In this document: positions 26,755-37,228 of the stretch, one piece after another
How positions within the stretch are numbered: the stretch's first letter is position 1
How the letters are laid out: the number at the start of each line of letters is the position of its first letter
Assembly: GCF_007859195.1 (NCBI RefSeq)
Contig: NZ_VOHL01000002.1
Coordinates: 206,137 to 270,136, forward strand
DNA: 64,000 nt
DNA from: Streptococcus cuniculipharyngis
Lineage (GTDB): Bacteria > Bacillota > Bacilli > Lactobacillales > Streptococcaceae
Direction of reading: 5' to 3'
Made by a program: the position numbers and the translations under genes
The notes under the pieces: model-generated
The model's database searches: none
Told to the model about the DNA's origin: nothing
What the model saw: only the letters and a program-made list of their open reading frames with translations

Positions 26755-28641
26755 CTAGTTTGCTTTACGTTTTCCCTTGATTTTTGCAGCGACTGCCAAG
26801 AGACTAGCACCCACTAAACCGGCGACTAAGCCTGAGCGAACACCTGTTTTCGGAAGGTTCCCCTTAGAATCTTTCTTAGGGCTTGTTGCTTGACTGCTAG
26901 ATGAACTTGATTGCTCAGTTTCACTAATTGGTTTTTGCGAAGTTGCCAACTTGCTAGCTTTTGAGGCATGAGCTTCTAGCAAAGCCCAATCTTCCGTCGG
27001 TAGGCAAGTATGGTCTGCAAGTGACGCTGAACTCGTCTCTGCTTGAACACCTGCCTCTGATTCCTGAACAGGACCATCTAGGTAATAGGCTGCTGAACCT
27101 GGACCTTGAGGCCCCATTGAGCCATTGATAATGACAAGTCGTGTGCGACTACTGTCTGTTCCTGTAAACTCTACCCCAGCTGGAATAAGAATGATACCAG
27201 CATCACCGACGAACCCCTCTGGCCCAAAATACAACATATCACTGCCTAGCATTTTCACATAGCGTAACTTCTTCCAGTTATAGAAACCATCATTCAAGCT
27301 ACCATCTGCTGAAATCGTTAGAACTTTTCCTTCGTTATTGTAGAAAGATTTACCAACGATTGATGAGAAATCATTGGCCATCAGACCTTTGACATCAAGC
27401 CCTGAACTCTCTGGCGATGGCTTAGGGTTAGTTGCTGACGTGGACGGTGTCGTCACTGTCTTAGTTGGCGTTGAAGCTGAAATAGGAGACTTAGAGCCTG
27501 CTTGGCTAGACTTGTTGAGTTTTCTCCAGTCTAACTTAGAACTATCTAACAAGGTGTAGGCTTCATTTGGATTTCCTACGGTAAATCCTTTTTCTTCCAC
27601 AAGTACCCAGTCGTTCTTCTCAGCTGAGAACTGATAAATTTTTTCAGTTCCTGTTCCTCTTTTCGTGACCCATGATACCTGACTCACTCGACCATCTGGC
27701 AAGACGGAAAAACCACCATGTACCCCAGATTTAACATCTACAAATGCTAATAAGGTCGGAACGCCATCCTTTAAATAATAAATAGAATCAGCATAGCGAA
27801 TCTCACTACCATTAGGGGTTGCCCCTGTTATTAATTCCTTGGTTCCATCACCATTGATGTCATAGAAAGCATAAAAACCTACTGGATCATCAAGATTCGG
27901 GTTCCCCTCTGCTGCCACCTTAGATAAGGTTGCCGCATACAAGTCTTCATCATTTTGAGACGCTACTGATGCACTTTCTGCCGGTGGCGCTGAGGTTTCT
28001 GTTTTAGTAGACCTGGTTACTGTTTCTGTTGCAACTGACGATTCTGTTTTGGATACCTTTTCTGTTGACTGACTGGTCTCCGATTTAGACTCTGTTTTTG
28101 CGGTAGACGAACTTTCTTTGGTCTCAGAAGATGCCACACTTGATGCTGATGAGCTTTCTGATGACGAAGAGCTGGTCGTTGTCAATTTCTTGACAAGATT
28201 GGTAGGGACCTTATCGACAGAAACAGGCAAGGATTGGCCATTAACGATAACCTTGTAAGAGCCATCATCTTGCTGGGTTAGACTAGTCAGAGGAACAACT
28301 GTTGCACCACCTTTAAACCAAACACCTACAGTATCAGGATCTGTCTCACTATAGGAAAGCTTAACCACACTATTATCCACAGAACTGCTGGCAGGTGTCT
28401 GTGACTCTTCCCTTGCAGATTCTGAAGTATCTGTGACAGATACTGATTCTTCCGAAGACGAAAGCGTTGATGAAGCGTCTACTGACGATGAACTCGTTTC
28501 AGAGCTACTTGTTGAACGCTCCGAACTTGTCACCTCCTTAGTCACAACAGATGTATCAGCCTGATCTTCAGCCGAAACATTTCCGGAAACCAATAGGGCA
28601 GTCGCTGCCAATGAACCTAATAAGATATTTCTTTTTTTCAT
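26755..28641 (-). CDS. Serine-rich LPXTG surface protein
   Basis: A 628-residue wall-anchored protein. The order is a signal peptide (about 1-24), Ser/Thr/Glu-rich low-complexity (25-90), a small beta domain (about 90-155), and a second Ser-rich linker (156-230). A domain with the calcium-loop-like DINGDGTKEL near residue 262 follows, then a second globular domain (about 415-525, DUF6287-like in appearance). LPKTG, a hydrophobic helix and a basic tail end it. The start is the ATG at 28641, six bases after AAAGGAG. Its promoter contains a ten-G run (28693-28702), which suggests phase-variable expression. Ligand unknown; an adhesin role is inferred. Confidence 0.85.
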   Translation of the reverse strand: MKKRNILLGSLAATALLVSGNVSAEDQADTSVVTKEVTSSERSTSSSETSSSSVDASSTLSSSEESVSVTDTSESAREESQTPASSSVDNSVVKLSYSETDPDTVGVWFKGGATVVPLTSLTQQDDGSYKVIVNGQSLPVSVDKVPTNLVKKLTTTSSSSSESSSASSVASSETKESSSTAKTESKSETSQSTEKVSKTESSVATETVTRSTKTETSAPPAESASVASQNDEDLYAATLSKVAAEGNPNLDDPVGFYAFYDINGDGTKELITGATPNGSEIRYADSIYYLKDGVPTLLAFVDVKSGVHGGFSVLPDGRVSQVSWVTKRGTGTEKIYQFSAEKNDWVLVEEKGFTVGNPNEAYTLLDSSKLDWRKLNKSSQAGSKSPISASTPTKTVTTPSTSATNPKPSPESSGLDVKGLMANDFSSIVGKSFYNNEGKVLTISADGSLNDGFYNWKKLRYVKMLGSDMLYFGPEGFVGDAGIILIPAGVEFTGTDSSRTRLVIINGSMGPQGPGSAAYYLDGPVQESEAGVQAETSSASLADHTCLPTEDWALLEAHASKASKLATSQKPISETEQSSSSSSQATSPKKDSKGNLPKTGVRSGLVAGLVGASLLAVAAKIKGKRKAN

Positions 28642-28681
28642 CACATTCTCCTTTTAAAATGTTATATCGTCTATATCCATC

Positions 28682-28712
28682 ATTTTAAAGCACCCCCCCC
28701 CCGATTTGTCAA
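28682..28712 (-). promoter_or_regulatory. Promoter of the LPXTG gene with poly-G spacer
   Basis: Minus-strand -35 TTGACA (28707-28712, perfect consensus) and -10 TAAAAT (28682-28687) flank a 19-bp spacer containing an uninterrupted run of ten G (28693-28702 as C on the plus strand). Spacing of 17 bp is optimal, so loss of two G should strengthen and gain should weaken transcription. Poly-C/poly-G spacers switch promoters this way in Bordetella fim and Neisseria opc. Confidence 0.8.
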
Positions 28713-28931
28713 GTATTTTACGTCATCATCTCGACATTTATTTGACTATCACTGACGTTATACCTCAAAAAACGAAAGATTCACATTATTATTTTATAAA
28801 GTTACTGTTTATCCCTATAATAGTTGAAAATATTAACTAGATATCTCTGGGCTCGCCTTAAGACTAGCAACTCTTCTTTTGTTATCTTACTCAAATCTGC
28901 CTCGGCTAGTGGAAAGAAAACGATTAGCATT

Positions 28932-28959
28932 TTGACTTACCGCATAAACATGGTATAAT
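28932..28959 (+). promoter_or_regulatory. ybaB promoter
   Basis: TTGACT (28932-28937) and an extended -10 TGGTATAAT (TATAAT 28954-28959) are 16 bp apart, giving a leader of about 100 bases before ybaB. Confidence 0.75.
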
Positions 28960-28976
28960 GAGGAATGGAAATCAAG

Positions 28977-29023
28977 CTAGGGGAACCGACAACCCCCGCA
29001 ACGGCTAATCCTTCCCCTACTAG
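28977..29023 (+). ncRNA. Structured leader upstream of ybaB, class unknown
   Basis: Within the ybaB leader, CTAGGGGAA (28977-28985) can pair with TTCCCCTACTAG (29012-29023) leaving a small bulge, and an inner CCG/CGG pair (28986-28988 with 29002-29004) closes a C-rich loop. It does not resemble SRP RNA or a riboswitch I recognise. It could be a cis-acting leader or a short stable RNA. Confidence 0.4.
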
Positions 29024-29067
29024 ACAAATACTGCCAAATTTTCAAGAATTAAGGAGACTAGAGACCC

Positions 29068-29367
29068 ATGATGAATATGCAAAACATGATGCGCCAGGCA
29101 CAAAAACTACAAAAGCAAATGGAGAAAAGTCAGGCTGAGTTGGCTGCCACAACCTTTACTGGCAAATCTGCCCAAGACCTAGTGATTGCAACCTTTACTG
29201 GTGATAAAAAGCTAGTGTCGATTGACTTTAAAACAGATGTTGTTGATCCTGAGGACGTGGAAACTCTACAAGACATGACCACTCAGGCCATCAATGATGC
29301 CCTAGATCAAATTGATGAGGCCACCAAAAAAAGTCTCGGTGCCTTCGCTGGCAAACTGCCTTTCTAA
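29068..29367 (+). CDS. YbaB/EbfC family nucleoid-associated protein
   Basis: A 99-residue protein opening [20 protein letters not shown], the signature of YbaB/EbfC dimers that bind DNA as small tweezers. AAGGAG lies upstream at a long but usable spacing. In many bacteria ybaB sits with dnaX-recR; here it stands alone with its own promoter, structured leader and terminator, as in other streptococci. Confidence 0.93.
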   Translation: MMNMQNMMRQAQKLQKQMEKSQAELAATTFTGKSAQDLVIATFTGDKKLVSIDFKTDVVDPEDVETLQDMTTQAINDALDQIDEATKKSLGAFAGKLPF

Positions 29368-29375
29368 GAAAAAAT

Positions 29376-29403
29376 CGCCTCCAGCTAACTGGGGCGTTTT
29401 TTA
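29376..29403 (+). terminator. ybaB terminator
   Basis: Stem CGCCTCCAG/CTGGGGCG with loop CTAA and a T-run; it overlaps the end of the convergent exonuclease gene by three bases. Confidence 0.88.
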
Positions 29404-29994
29404 TTGGTCAAAGAAAGCAGCCAAGTCAAGATTGGCAAAGGGATTGTTGGTCACATTTTCCTGTTTTTGGAGCAAATCTTTATTATCATCAAGTTCCAAA
29501 AATTTTTCATAGACCAGGGCGGTCATGCGGGCGTCCTCCAAACTATCATGCCCCTTACCCTGAATACCAAGAAAATCAGCTACCGTCTGCAATTTGAGAT
29601 TAGCAATGCCATTCAAATCACGACTGCGACGCTCAAAGGCCTCTTCATAAACATCATGCCGGTAAGAACTGGTCAAGTCCAAACCATTATCCACTAAAAT
29701 AGGCAGGTCACTCTTGCCAGCATTGTAGCCAATCAAGGGGCGCTCGCCAATAAATTGAACAAAGTCAGCCAAAACCTGTTCGATAGGCGGAGCTTGATTG
29801 ATTTTTTCCTGAGTAATCCCTGTCAGGCCGTTAATAAAACTCTGCAAGGGCACTGACGAATAAACATAAGAATCAAACTGGGCTACTTCGTGCCCTTCCT
29901 GCATGGCAACCGCCGACAACTGAATGATATGACTAACCCCAGCCACCGTGTTAAACTCCAAATCAAAGGCAATGTAATCTCGTAATCTTTCCAT
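29401..29994 (-). CDS. DEDDh 3'-5' exonuclease, DnaQ-like
   Basis: A 197-residue exonuclease. ExoI FDLEFN carries Asp-x-Glu near residues 11-13, ExoII is in LIGYNAGKSDLPIL, and ExoIII is GHDSLEDARMTA with the His-x4-Asp of the DEDDh class. It is smaller than a PolC proofreading domain and probably acts in repair or nucleic-acid trimming. The start at 29994 is supported by AAGGG; upstream in-frame codons to 30012 lack a site. It lies 42 bp after rocS on the same strand. Confidence 0.85.
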   Translation of the reverse strand: MERLRDYIAFDLEFNTVAGVSHIIQLSAVAMQEGHEVAQFDSYVYSSVPLQSFINGLTGITQEKINQAPPIEQVLADFVQFIGERPLIGYNAGKSDLPILVDNGLDLTSSYRHDVYEEAFERRSRDLNGIANLKLQTVADFLGIQGKGHDSLEDARMTALVYEKFLELDDNKDLLQKQENVTNNPFANLDLAAFFDQ

Positions 29995-30036
29995 TATTTC
30001 CCTTCTCATCAAAAAAGACCAGAAAATTCCAGTCTC

Positions 30037-30570
30037 TTACTTAGCCCCAAAAAGACGGCTGAAAAACCCCTTTTTCCCCTCAGCCTTGGTCTGGATTTCC
30101 TCAACTTGGGTGCGCGCCTGATCAACCTCAGCCTTGGCCTCATCCAATTCTAACTTGAGGGTGTCTTTGTCTGCCATGGCCTTAGCAGTCAACTGTTGTT
30201 GCTGGTCTAACTGCTTGTCCTTCTCTGCAATCTGCACGTCCTTGACCCGAATCTGCTCGTCCTTCTTCTCAATCTGCAGATCTTTGGCCTTGAGCTGCTC
30301 ATAAAGACGAGCAATTTCATCATTTTTTTCATCAACCAGGATTTCCAACAATTCACGCTGCTTGGTCTCCTCACTGACTGGCTCATCTTCAAAAATAGTC
30401 TTCTTATAAATTTCTTCCAGCTTAATCAAGCCACTACGTTTGACTACGGTGACCCCTTTATCGTTTTTTTCAAGATCTTCTTCAGGTAGATTCTTAACAC
30501 GATTATTAACCGCTTGACGACTGACCCCTAAGATTTCTGCCAGTTCGCTGACCGTTTTTTCTACTCCCAT
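30037..30570 (-). CDS. rocS: RocS-like chromosome segregation protein
   Basis: A 177-residue protein with an N-terminal helix-turn-helix (about 4-30, TVSELAEILGVSRQAVNNRV), a long charged coiled coil (about 65-160), and a C-terminal amphipathic helix KKGFFSRLFGAK suited to membrane binding. This is the architecture of RocS of pneumococcus, which links the chromosome and ParB to the membrane and protects the nucleoid during division. The N-terminal HTH also resembles plasmid RepB-associated DUF536 proteins. A good match on architecture. Confidence 0.8.
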   Translation of the reverse strand: MGVEKTVSELAEILGVSRQAVNNRVKNLPEEDLEKNDKGVTVVKRSGLIKLEEIYKKTIFEDEPVSEETKQRELLEILVDEKNDEIARLYEQLKAKDLQIEKKDEQIRVKDVQIAEKDKQLDQQQQLTAKAMADKDTLKLELDEAKAEVDQARTQVEEIQTKAEGKKGFFSRLFGAK

Positions 30571-30669
30571 GACTATCCTCTTTTAATCATTTCTTACTAT
30601 AAATACTATCACAATCACCTTTTTCTGTCAATTTTTGAAATATTAGCAATTCCTAAGGCAATATGGTAA

Positions 30670-31863
<1,194 letters not shown>

Positions 31864-31909
31864 TTGCCACCTGTCCAGTAACCCAACAAGAAAGAAAAAA
31901 ACAACTAAT

Positions 31910-31938
31910 AAAAAGCTTAGCCAACACTAAGCTTTTTT
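31910..31938. terminator. Bidirectional terminator between the flavoprotein gene and ltaE
   Basis: Perfect arms AAAAGCTTAG/CTAAGCTTTT with T-runs on both strands between convergent genes. Confidence 0.88.
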
Positions 31939-31945
31939 CTTACTC

Positions 31946-32971
31946 TTAAAGCACTGCCCTCAAACCATCAATATCAGCCTGAGTGGTTGACCAACTGGTG
32001 GCTAGACGGATAACGGTGTGATTATCGTCATATTTTTCCCAGAAACTATAGGCTACGTTCTGGGCTAAATCTGCTAATTTGTCATTAAGCACAATGACAA
32101 ATTGCTGATTGGTTGGACTGTCAAGGTAAAAGCGATAACCTTTTTCACGCAGGATAGCTTTGAGTTGCTCCGCCAAATCAATAGCCTGACGACCAATCTT
32201 AAGATAGAGGTCATCCGTGAAGAAACGGTCAAATTGAACACCAAACAAGCGCCCCTTGGCCGCCAAGGCACCATGATGTTTGACAATGGTTGTGAACTGC
32301 TTGGGCATATTTCCTTTGGTGAAGACGACTGCTTCCCCTGCCAGGGCACCCATCTTGGTCCCACCAATGTAGAAAACGTCAGTCAGCTCGGCAATGGTCT
32401 CCAAATCCACATCCGTTTCCTTGGCTGCCAAGCCATACCCTAGGCGAGCCCCATCTAAGAACAGAGGGAGTTCATGTTCCCGGCAAATCTCTGCCAAATC
32501 CGTCAATTCCTGCTTGCTATAAAGGGTGCCATACTCCGTTGGGTGAGAGATATAAACCATGCCTGGAAAGACCATGTGGTTATGATTGCCATCCCCATAA
32601 AAATCCGCCAAATAGCTGGCCAAATCCGTCGCCTTCATCTTGCCCTCATGCGAGGGAAGAGTCAAGACCTTGTGACCTGTAAATTCAATAGCTCCTGCCT
32701 CATGGACCGCAATATGACCCGTCTCAACGGCAAGAACGCCTTCATAAGTCTTCAAAAGACTGGCGATAACCACCTGATTGGTCTGGGTGCCTCCCGCCAA
32801 AAAACTGACCTGAGCATCCGGACAGGCAGTTGCCTCCTTGATTTTCTCACTAGCCCTTTGGCAATAAAAATCCAAACCATAGCCAGCTAAATTCTCCTCA
32901 TTGGTCTCAATCAAGGCCTGTAAAAGCTCTGGATGGACACCTTCATTATAGTCATTTTCAAAATGTAACAT
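31946..32971 (-). CDS. Threonine aldolase family PLP enzyme
   Basis: A 341-residue fold-type I PLP enzyme of the beta-eliminating lyase/threonine aldolase family, expected to split L-threonine or allo-threonine to glycine and acetaldehyde. The PLP-Lys motif is YIGGTKMGALAGEA, and a substrate-site FLDGARLGYGL is present. It begins ten bases after the tsaD stop, so it ends the tsaB-rimI-tsaD operon. Stereospecificity cannot be judged from sequence. Confidence 0.88.
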   Translation of the reverse strand: MLHFENDYNEGVHPELLQALIETNEENLAGYGLDFYCQRASEKIKEATACPDAQVSFLAGGTQTNQVVIASLLKTYEGVLAVETGHIAVHEAGAIEFTGHKVLTLPSHEGKMKATDLASYLADFYGDGNHNHMVFPGMVYISHPTEYGTLYSKQELTDLAEICREHELPLFLDGARLGYGLAAKETDVDLETIAELTDVFYIGGTKMGALAGEAVVFTKGNMPKQFTTIVKHHGALAAKGRLFGVQFDRFFTDDLYLKIGRQAIDLAEQLKAILREKGYRFYLDSPTNQQFVIVLNDKLADLAQNVAYSFWEKYDDNHTVIRLATSWSTTQADIDGLRAVL

Positions 32972-32980
32972 ATATAATAA

Positions 32981-33997
32981 TCACTCACTTTCTAAATAAT
33001 CAAAGGCCAAACTGGACTTGGCATTGAGAGCCAAGTCAGCAAGATTTCCCTTGGCATACTCTAGCTCAGCAGCATAGGCAATCATGCCAGCATTGTCCCC
33101 ACAAAGACGTAAAGGCGGCACGATAAGGTCGAGCTCAGCTGGTAAGTCAGCCGCTAAACGTTGACGCAAGCCCTGATTGGCTGCCACACCACCTGCCAAA
33201 ACCAAGGTCTTGACTGGATACTGCTGCAAGGCTTTTGCTAGCTTGGCCGCTAAAATATCTAGCACCGCAGCTTGAAAAGAAGCACACAAGTCTTCCAAAA
33301 CCAGCTCTTCTTCCTTTTGTTGGGCATTATGGTGCAGATTGATAAAAGCCGATTTCAGCCCTGAGAAAGAAAAATCAAGATTATCTTCCTTAATCATGGC
33401 TCTTGGGAAATGATAAACATCCTGACCCTGACGGGCTAATTCATCAATTTGACGACCTGCTGGATAAGGCAAACCCATGACGCGGCCAACCTTGTCATAG
33501 GCCTCTCCAACCGCATCATCTCTGGTTTCCCCAATGATTTTATAGTCACCAGGCTTTTCCACATAGACCAATTCCGTATGACCCCCACTGACCAAGAGAG
33601 CCAAAAGGGGATAGGTCAAGTCTTTGACCGCCTGGGCGGCCATCAAATGGCCTGCCATGTGATTGACAGGGATTAGGGGAAGACCATGAGCCCAAGCAAA
33701 GGCCTTGGCTGCCGCTAAACCAACCAAGAGAGCCCCCACCAGACCCGGACCGTAAGTCACTGCCACGCCAGTTAAATCCTTGGGCGTCACATCAGCTTCA
33801 GCCAGGGCTTCTTCAATACAACGGGTAATCACTTCAACATGATGGCGGCTAGCAACCTCTGGAACCACCCCACCAAACCGCTGATGACTGCTGACCTGGC
33901 TAGCAATCACATTGGTCACCAACTGCTTATCTCTCAAAATCGCCACACTGGTCTCATCACATGATGACTCAATGGCTAAAAAAATTTTTTCTGTCAT
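32981..33997 (-). CDS. tsaD: tRNA threonylcarbamoyladenosine transferase TsaD
   Basis: A 338-residue ASKHA-fold enzyme that, with TsaB and TsaE, transfers threonylcarbamoyl to A37 of ANN-decoding tRNAs. The iron-binding NHMAGHLMA (two His) and the ATP-site SGGHTEL and [12 protein letters not shown] are visible. It follows rimI by six bases. TsaB is encoded in the same operon; TsaE and TsaC are elsewhere. Confidence 0.96.
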   Translation of the reverse strand: MTEKIFLAIESSCDETSVAILRDKQLVTNVIASQVSSHQRFGGVVPEVASRHHVEVITRCIEEALAEADVTPKDLTGVAVTYGPGLVGALLVGLAAAKAFAWAHGLPLIPVNHMAGHLMAAQAVKDLTYPLLALLVSGGHTELVYVEKPGDYKIIGETRDDAVGEAYDKVGRVMGLPYPAGRQIDELARQGQDVYHFPRAMIKEDNLDFSFSGLKSAFINLHHNAQQKEEELVLEDLCASFQAAVLDILAAKLAKALQQYPVKTLVLAGGVAANQGLRQRLAADLPAELDLIVPPLRLCGDNAGMIAYAAELEYAKGNLADLALNAKSSLAFDYLESE

Positions 33998-34003
33998 CTC
34001 TTC

Positions 34004-34450
34004 CTACTCACGTTTCATTATCAGGGCATCTTCCACCGGGTTATGGTAGTAGTTTTTTCGTTGGCCAATTGGCTCAAAACCAAATGTCTGGTAAAGATAC
34101 TGGGCGGCCACATTCGACTGACGAACCTCTAAAAAGATACTGGACTGCTCTTCGGACAAACTCTGGAGCAACCGCTTGGCAATCCCCCGTCCCTGATAGG
34201 CTCGTTTGACCGCTAAATTAGTCAGCTCCAGCTCGCCCATCAAATCTTGCAAGGCCAAAAAACCAACCAAGTCGCCCGCTTGTTCGGCAAAAAAATAAGT
34301 GGTGTTGCCTTGGGTCACATCTGCTTCAATCTGAGCTAGGCTCCAAGGAGACTGCTCATAGACATCTCTTAAAATAGCATAGATGCCTTGCACTTGGTCT
34401 TGTAAGCTCTGCCTAGACCCATTTGATATAGTCAGCTTTGTCGTCGTCAT
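34004..34450 (-). CDS. rimI: Ribosomal protein S18 alanine N-acetyltransferase
   Basis: A 148-residue GNAT acetyltransferase with the acetyl-CoA loop VKRAYQGRGIAKRLL and the RimI-type end VRQSNVAAQYLYQTFGF. It is placed between tsaB and tsaD, as in most Firmicutes. Its start lies inside the end of tsaB (38-bp overlap), with AAAGAG upstream, so translational coupling is likely. RimI acetylates the S18 N-terminus. Confidence 0.92.
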   Translation of the reverse strand: MTTTKLTISNGSRQSLQDQVQGIYAILRDVYEQSPWSLAQIEADVTQGNTTYFFAEQAGDLVGFLALQDLMGELELTNLAVKRAYQGRGIAKRLLQSLSEEQSSIFLEVRQSNVAAQYLYQTFGFEPIGQRKNYYHNPVEDALIMKRE

Positions 34451-35099
34451 GCTCTTTCAACCAATTTTCTTCTGCTTCAACCCGCTTAAGGTAGTTAGGG
34501 ACAAAATCATGAACCTCTGCCACTGGCGGCAGGTCTTGGGCCAAGCGACCAATCAAGCTAGCCGACGGTAAGGTCGGACAAATCTTTGCCTGAGGCAGGG
34601 CTGCTGCAATCTGCTGGCTAAAGTTAGCAACTTCACCAACAAAGCAAACCTGATCCCAAGCCGCAGCCATCTCCAAAACCTGATTAAAATCCAAGTAGCC
34701 TTCTCTTTGCACCGCTCTGCCATTGGCATAAAAACCAGCATAAACGTGGTTGCGTCTAGCGTCAATAAGGGGGATCAAAATCCCATCAAAATCCTGGTCA
34801 GTCAGGGCCTGTAAACTAGAGACCCCTACCAAATCAATTCCTAGAGTATAGGCCAGGGTCTTAGCCGTCGCTACAGCCATGCGTAAACCCGTATAAGAAC
34901 CCGGTCCCTGAGCCACTGCAATACGGTCCAGGTCTTGCGGTGTCCAACCCAGTGACTGCATGAGAAAATCAATGGTGGGCATGAGGGTCACACTGTGATT
35001 TTGCTTGAGATTAAGGCTGGTCTGAGCCAAAATGGTCTGGTCTTGCAAAATTGCCACTGACAAGGCTAGGCTTGAGCTATCAAAGGCTAAAACTTTCAT
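34413..35099 (-). CDS. tsaB: tRNA t6A modification partner protein TsaB
   Basis: A 228-residue inactive paralogue of TsaD that scaffolds the t6A-forming complex. It opens with the ASKHA strand MKVLAFDSSSLALSVAIL and carries GPGSYTGLRMAVATAK, the family hallmark. It is the first gene of the minus-strand operon tsaB-rimI-tsaD-ltaE and is divergent from rpoY. GGAAG precedes the ATG. Confidence 0.95.
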   Translation of the reverse strand: MKVLAFDSSSLALSVAILQDQTILAQTSLNLKQNHSVTLMPTIDFLMQSLGWTPQDLDRIAVAQGPGSYTGLRMAVATAKTLAYTLGIDLVGVSSLQALTDQDFDGILIPLIDARRNHVYAGFYANGRAVQREGYLDFNQVLEMAAAWDQVCFVGEVANFSQQIAAALPQAKICPTLPSASLIGRLAQDLPPVAEVHDFVPNYLKRVEAEENWLKEHDDDKADYIKWV

Positions 35100-35205
35100 C
35101 TTTGCTACTTCCTTACTTGATTCTACCTCTTATTTTATGATATAATTGACATAATTGCAACGAATCAAGGTTAAATCTACTACACAAAATTTAAGATTGA
35201 AATTC

Positions 35206-35235
35206 GTCAAGTTGAGCTATGTTATCAAACTTGAC
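35206..35235 (+). promoter_or_regulatory. Hairpin in the rpoY-rnjA leader
   Basis: Perfect 8-bp arms GTCAAGTT/AACTTGAC separated by 14 bases lie 45 bp upstream of rpoY in the expected 5' leader. There is no T-run, so this is not a terminator. It could be an mRNA stability element or a target for RNase J control of its own operon; that is inference. Confidence 0.4.
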
Positions 35236-35279
35236 CTTTTCTACATGGCTGATTTGACCGGTACAAGGAAAGGAAACTT

Positions 35280-35510
35280 ATGATTTACAAAGTATTTTAT
35301 CAAGAAGCTAAAGACCGCAGTCCCCGCCGTGAACAAACCAAGGCCCTCTATCTAGAGATTGACAGCAAAGACGAGCTAGCTGGGCGTATCGCTGCTCGCG
35401 AATTGGTTGAAACACACACTGCCTACAATATCGAACATATCGAACGTCTATCTGATAAACACCTTGAATACGAAAAAGAATCAGGCGCTTTTGTCTTAAC
35501 GGAGTTCTAA
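35280..35510 (+). CDS. rpoY: RNA polymerase epsilon subunit
   Basis: A 76-residue protein matching the DUF1447 family now known as the small epsilon subunit of Firmicute RNA polymerase. It opens [28 protein letters not shown] precedes the start. The stop is separated from rnjA by a single base, and this rpoY-rnjA pairing is conserved throughout Bacilli. Confidence 0.95.
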   Translation: MIYKVFYQEAKDRSPRREQTKALYLEIDSKDELAGRIAARELVETHTAYNIEHIERLSDKHLEYEKESGAFVLTEF

Positions 35511-35511
35511 C

Positions 35512-37194
35512 ATGTCAAATATCAATCTCAAATCAGAAGAAGTTGGCGTTTTTGCCATCGGTGGTCTGGGAGAAATTGGCAAAAATACCTACGGTATCGA
35601 GTACCAGGATGAAATCATCATCGTTGATGCAGGGATTAAATTCCCCGAAGATGACCTCCTTGGTATTGACTATGTCATCCCAGACTATTCCTACATCGTT
35701 GAAAATATCAAACGGGTCAAAGCCTTGGTCATCACCCACGGCCACGAAGACCATATCGGAGGAATTCCCTTCCTGCTCAAACAAGCCAATGTCCCTATTT
35801 ACGCAGGACCCTTGGCCCTCTCTCTTATCCGAGGCAAATTAGAAGAACACGGGCTCTTACGTGAGGCCAAACTGCATGAAATCAATCACAACACGGAATT
35901 GACCTTCAAAAACTTGCGTGTGACTTTCTTTCGCACCACCCACTCCATTCCAGAGCCCTTAGGCATTGTCATTCATACCCCTCAGGGCAAGGTGGTCTGC
36001 ACGGGTGACTTCAAGTTTGACTTTACCCCAGTTGGTGAGCCAGCTGATTTGCACCGCATGGCAGCTCTCGGAGATGACGGCGTCCTGCTCCTCCTCTCTG
36101 ATTCCACCAATGCTGAAGTGCCAACCTTTACCAATTCTGAACAGATGGTTGGTCAATCCATCATGAAAATTATTGAAGGCATTGACGGACGAATTATTTT
36201 CGCTTCCTTTGCCTCCAACATCTTCCGTCTCCAACAGGCCGCGGAGGCTGCGGTCAAGACCGGTCGTAAAATTGCCGTTTTTGGTCGTTCCATGGAAAAG
36301 GCCATTGTCAACGGAATTGAATTAGGTTATATTAAGGTACCAAAAGATACCTTCATTGAACCAAATGAGATAAAAAACTACCATGCCAGTGAAATTCTCA
36401 TCATGTGTACGGGTAGCCAAGGCGAGTCCATGGCAGCCCTAGCTCGAATTGCTAATGGCACGCACCGTCAAGTGACCCTGCAACCTGGTGACACCGTTAT
36501 CTTTTCATCTAGTCCCATCCCTGGCAACACAACCAGCGTTAACAAGCTGATTAACACCATCCAAGAAGCTGGCGTTGCCGTTATCCATGGTAAGATTAAC
36601 AATATCCATACTTCGGGACATGGTGGCCAGCAGGAGCAAAAACTCATGCTCCGCTTGATGAAACCCAAATACTTCATGCCCGTTCACGGCGAGTACCGCA
36701 TGCAGAAAGTTCATGCCAGTCTTGCTGTTGACACTGGTGTCCCCAAAGAAAATATCTTCATCATGGAAAATGGTGATGTCCTAGCCCTAACCAAGGATTC
36801 TGCTCGGATTTCGGGTAAATTCAATGCCCAAGACATCTACGTGGACGGTAGTGGAATTGGGGATATTGGAGCGGCTGTCCTACGCGATCGCCATGACTTA
36901 TCAGAAGACGGGGTGGTCTTAGCAGTGGCTACAGTGGACTTTAATTCCAAGATGATTTTAGCTGGTCCAGATATTCTCAGCCGTGGCTTTGTCTACATGC
37001 GTGAGTCTGGTGACCTCATTCGTGAAAGTCAACGCCTACTCTTCAATGCCATCCGTATTGCCCTAAAAAACAAGGATGCTAGCATTCAGTCGGTCAACGG
37101 TGCCATTGTTAATGCCTTAAGACCCTTCCTATACGAAAAAACTGAGCGTGAACCTATCATTATTCCAATGGTATTGACACCAGATAAAAAATAA
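35512..37194 (+). CDS. rnjA: Ribonuclease J1
   Basis: A 560-residue beta-CASP metallo-beta-lactamase ribonuclease, with both 5' exonuclease and endonuclease activity in mRNA decay and rRNA maturation. The zinc motif [10 protein letters not shown] is near residue 75, TGDFKFD is the metal-bridging Asp motif, and the beta-CASP motif GQQEQK plus PVHGEYRM follow. It starts one base after rpoY and ends at a strong terminator shared with glnA. Confidence 0.97.
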   Translation: MSNINLKSEEVGVFAIGGLGEIGKNTYGIEYQDEIIIVDAGIKFPEDDLLGIDYVIPDYSYIVENIKRVKALVITHGHEDHIGGIPFLLKQANVPIYAGPLALSLIRGKLEEHGLLREAKLHEINHNTELTFKNLRVTFFRTTHSIPEPLGIVIHTPQGKVVCTGDFKFDFTPVGEPADLHRMAALGDDGVLLLLSDSTNAEVPTFTNSEQMVGQSIMKIIEGIDGRIIFASFASNIFRLQQAAEAAVKTGRKIAVFGRSMEKAIVNGIELGYIKVPKDTFIEPNEIKNYHASEILIMCTGSQGESMAALARIANGTHRQVTLQPGDTVIFSSSPIPGNTTSVNKLINTIQEAGVAVIHGKINNIHTSGHGGQQEQKLMLRLMKPKYFMPVHGEYRMQKVHASLAVDTGVPKENIFIMENGDVLALTKDSARISGKFNAQDIYVDGSGIGDIGAAVLRDRHDLSEDGVVLAVATVDFNSKMILAGPDILSRGFVYMRESGDLIRESQRLLFNAIRIALKNKDASIQSVNGAIVNALRPFLYEKTEREPIIIPMVLTPDKK

Positions 37195-37228
37195 ATAAAC
37201 TAGGACAAGGTCCTAGTTTATTTATTTT
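37190..37228. terminator. Bidirectional terminator between rnjA and glnA
   Basis: A perfect hairpin with 16-17 bp arms around loop AAG, rich in A on one side and T on the other. It overlaps the stop codons of both convergent genes. Confidence 0.92.

Noticed and set aside
28977..29023. SRP (4.5S-like) RNA upstream of ybaB
   Set aside because: The conserved GGNAG loop and its pairing partner are absent.
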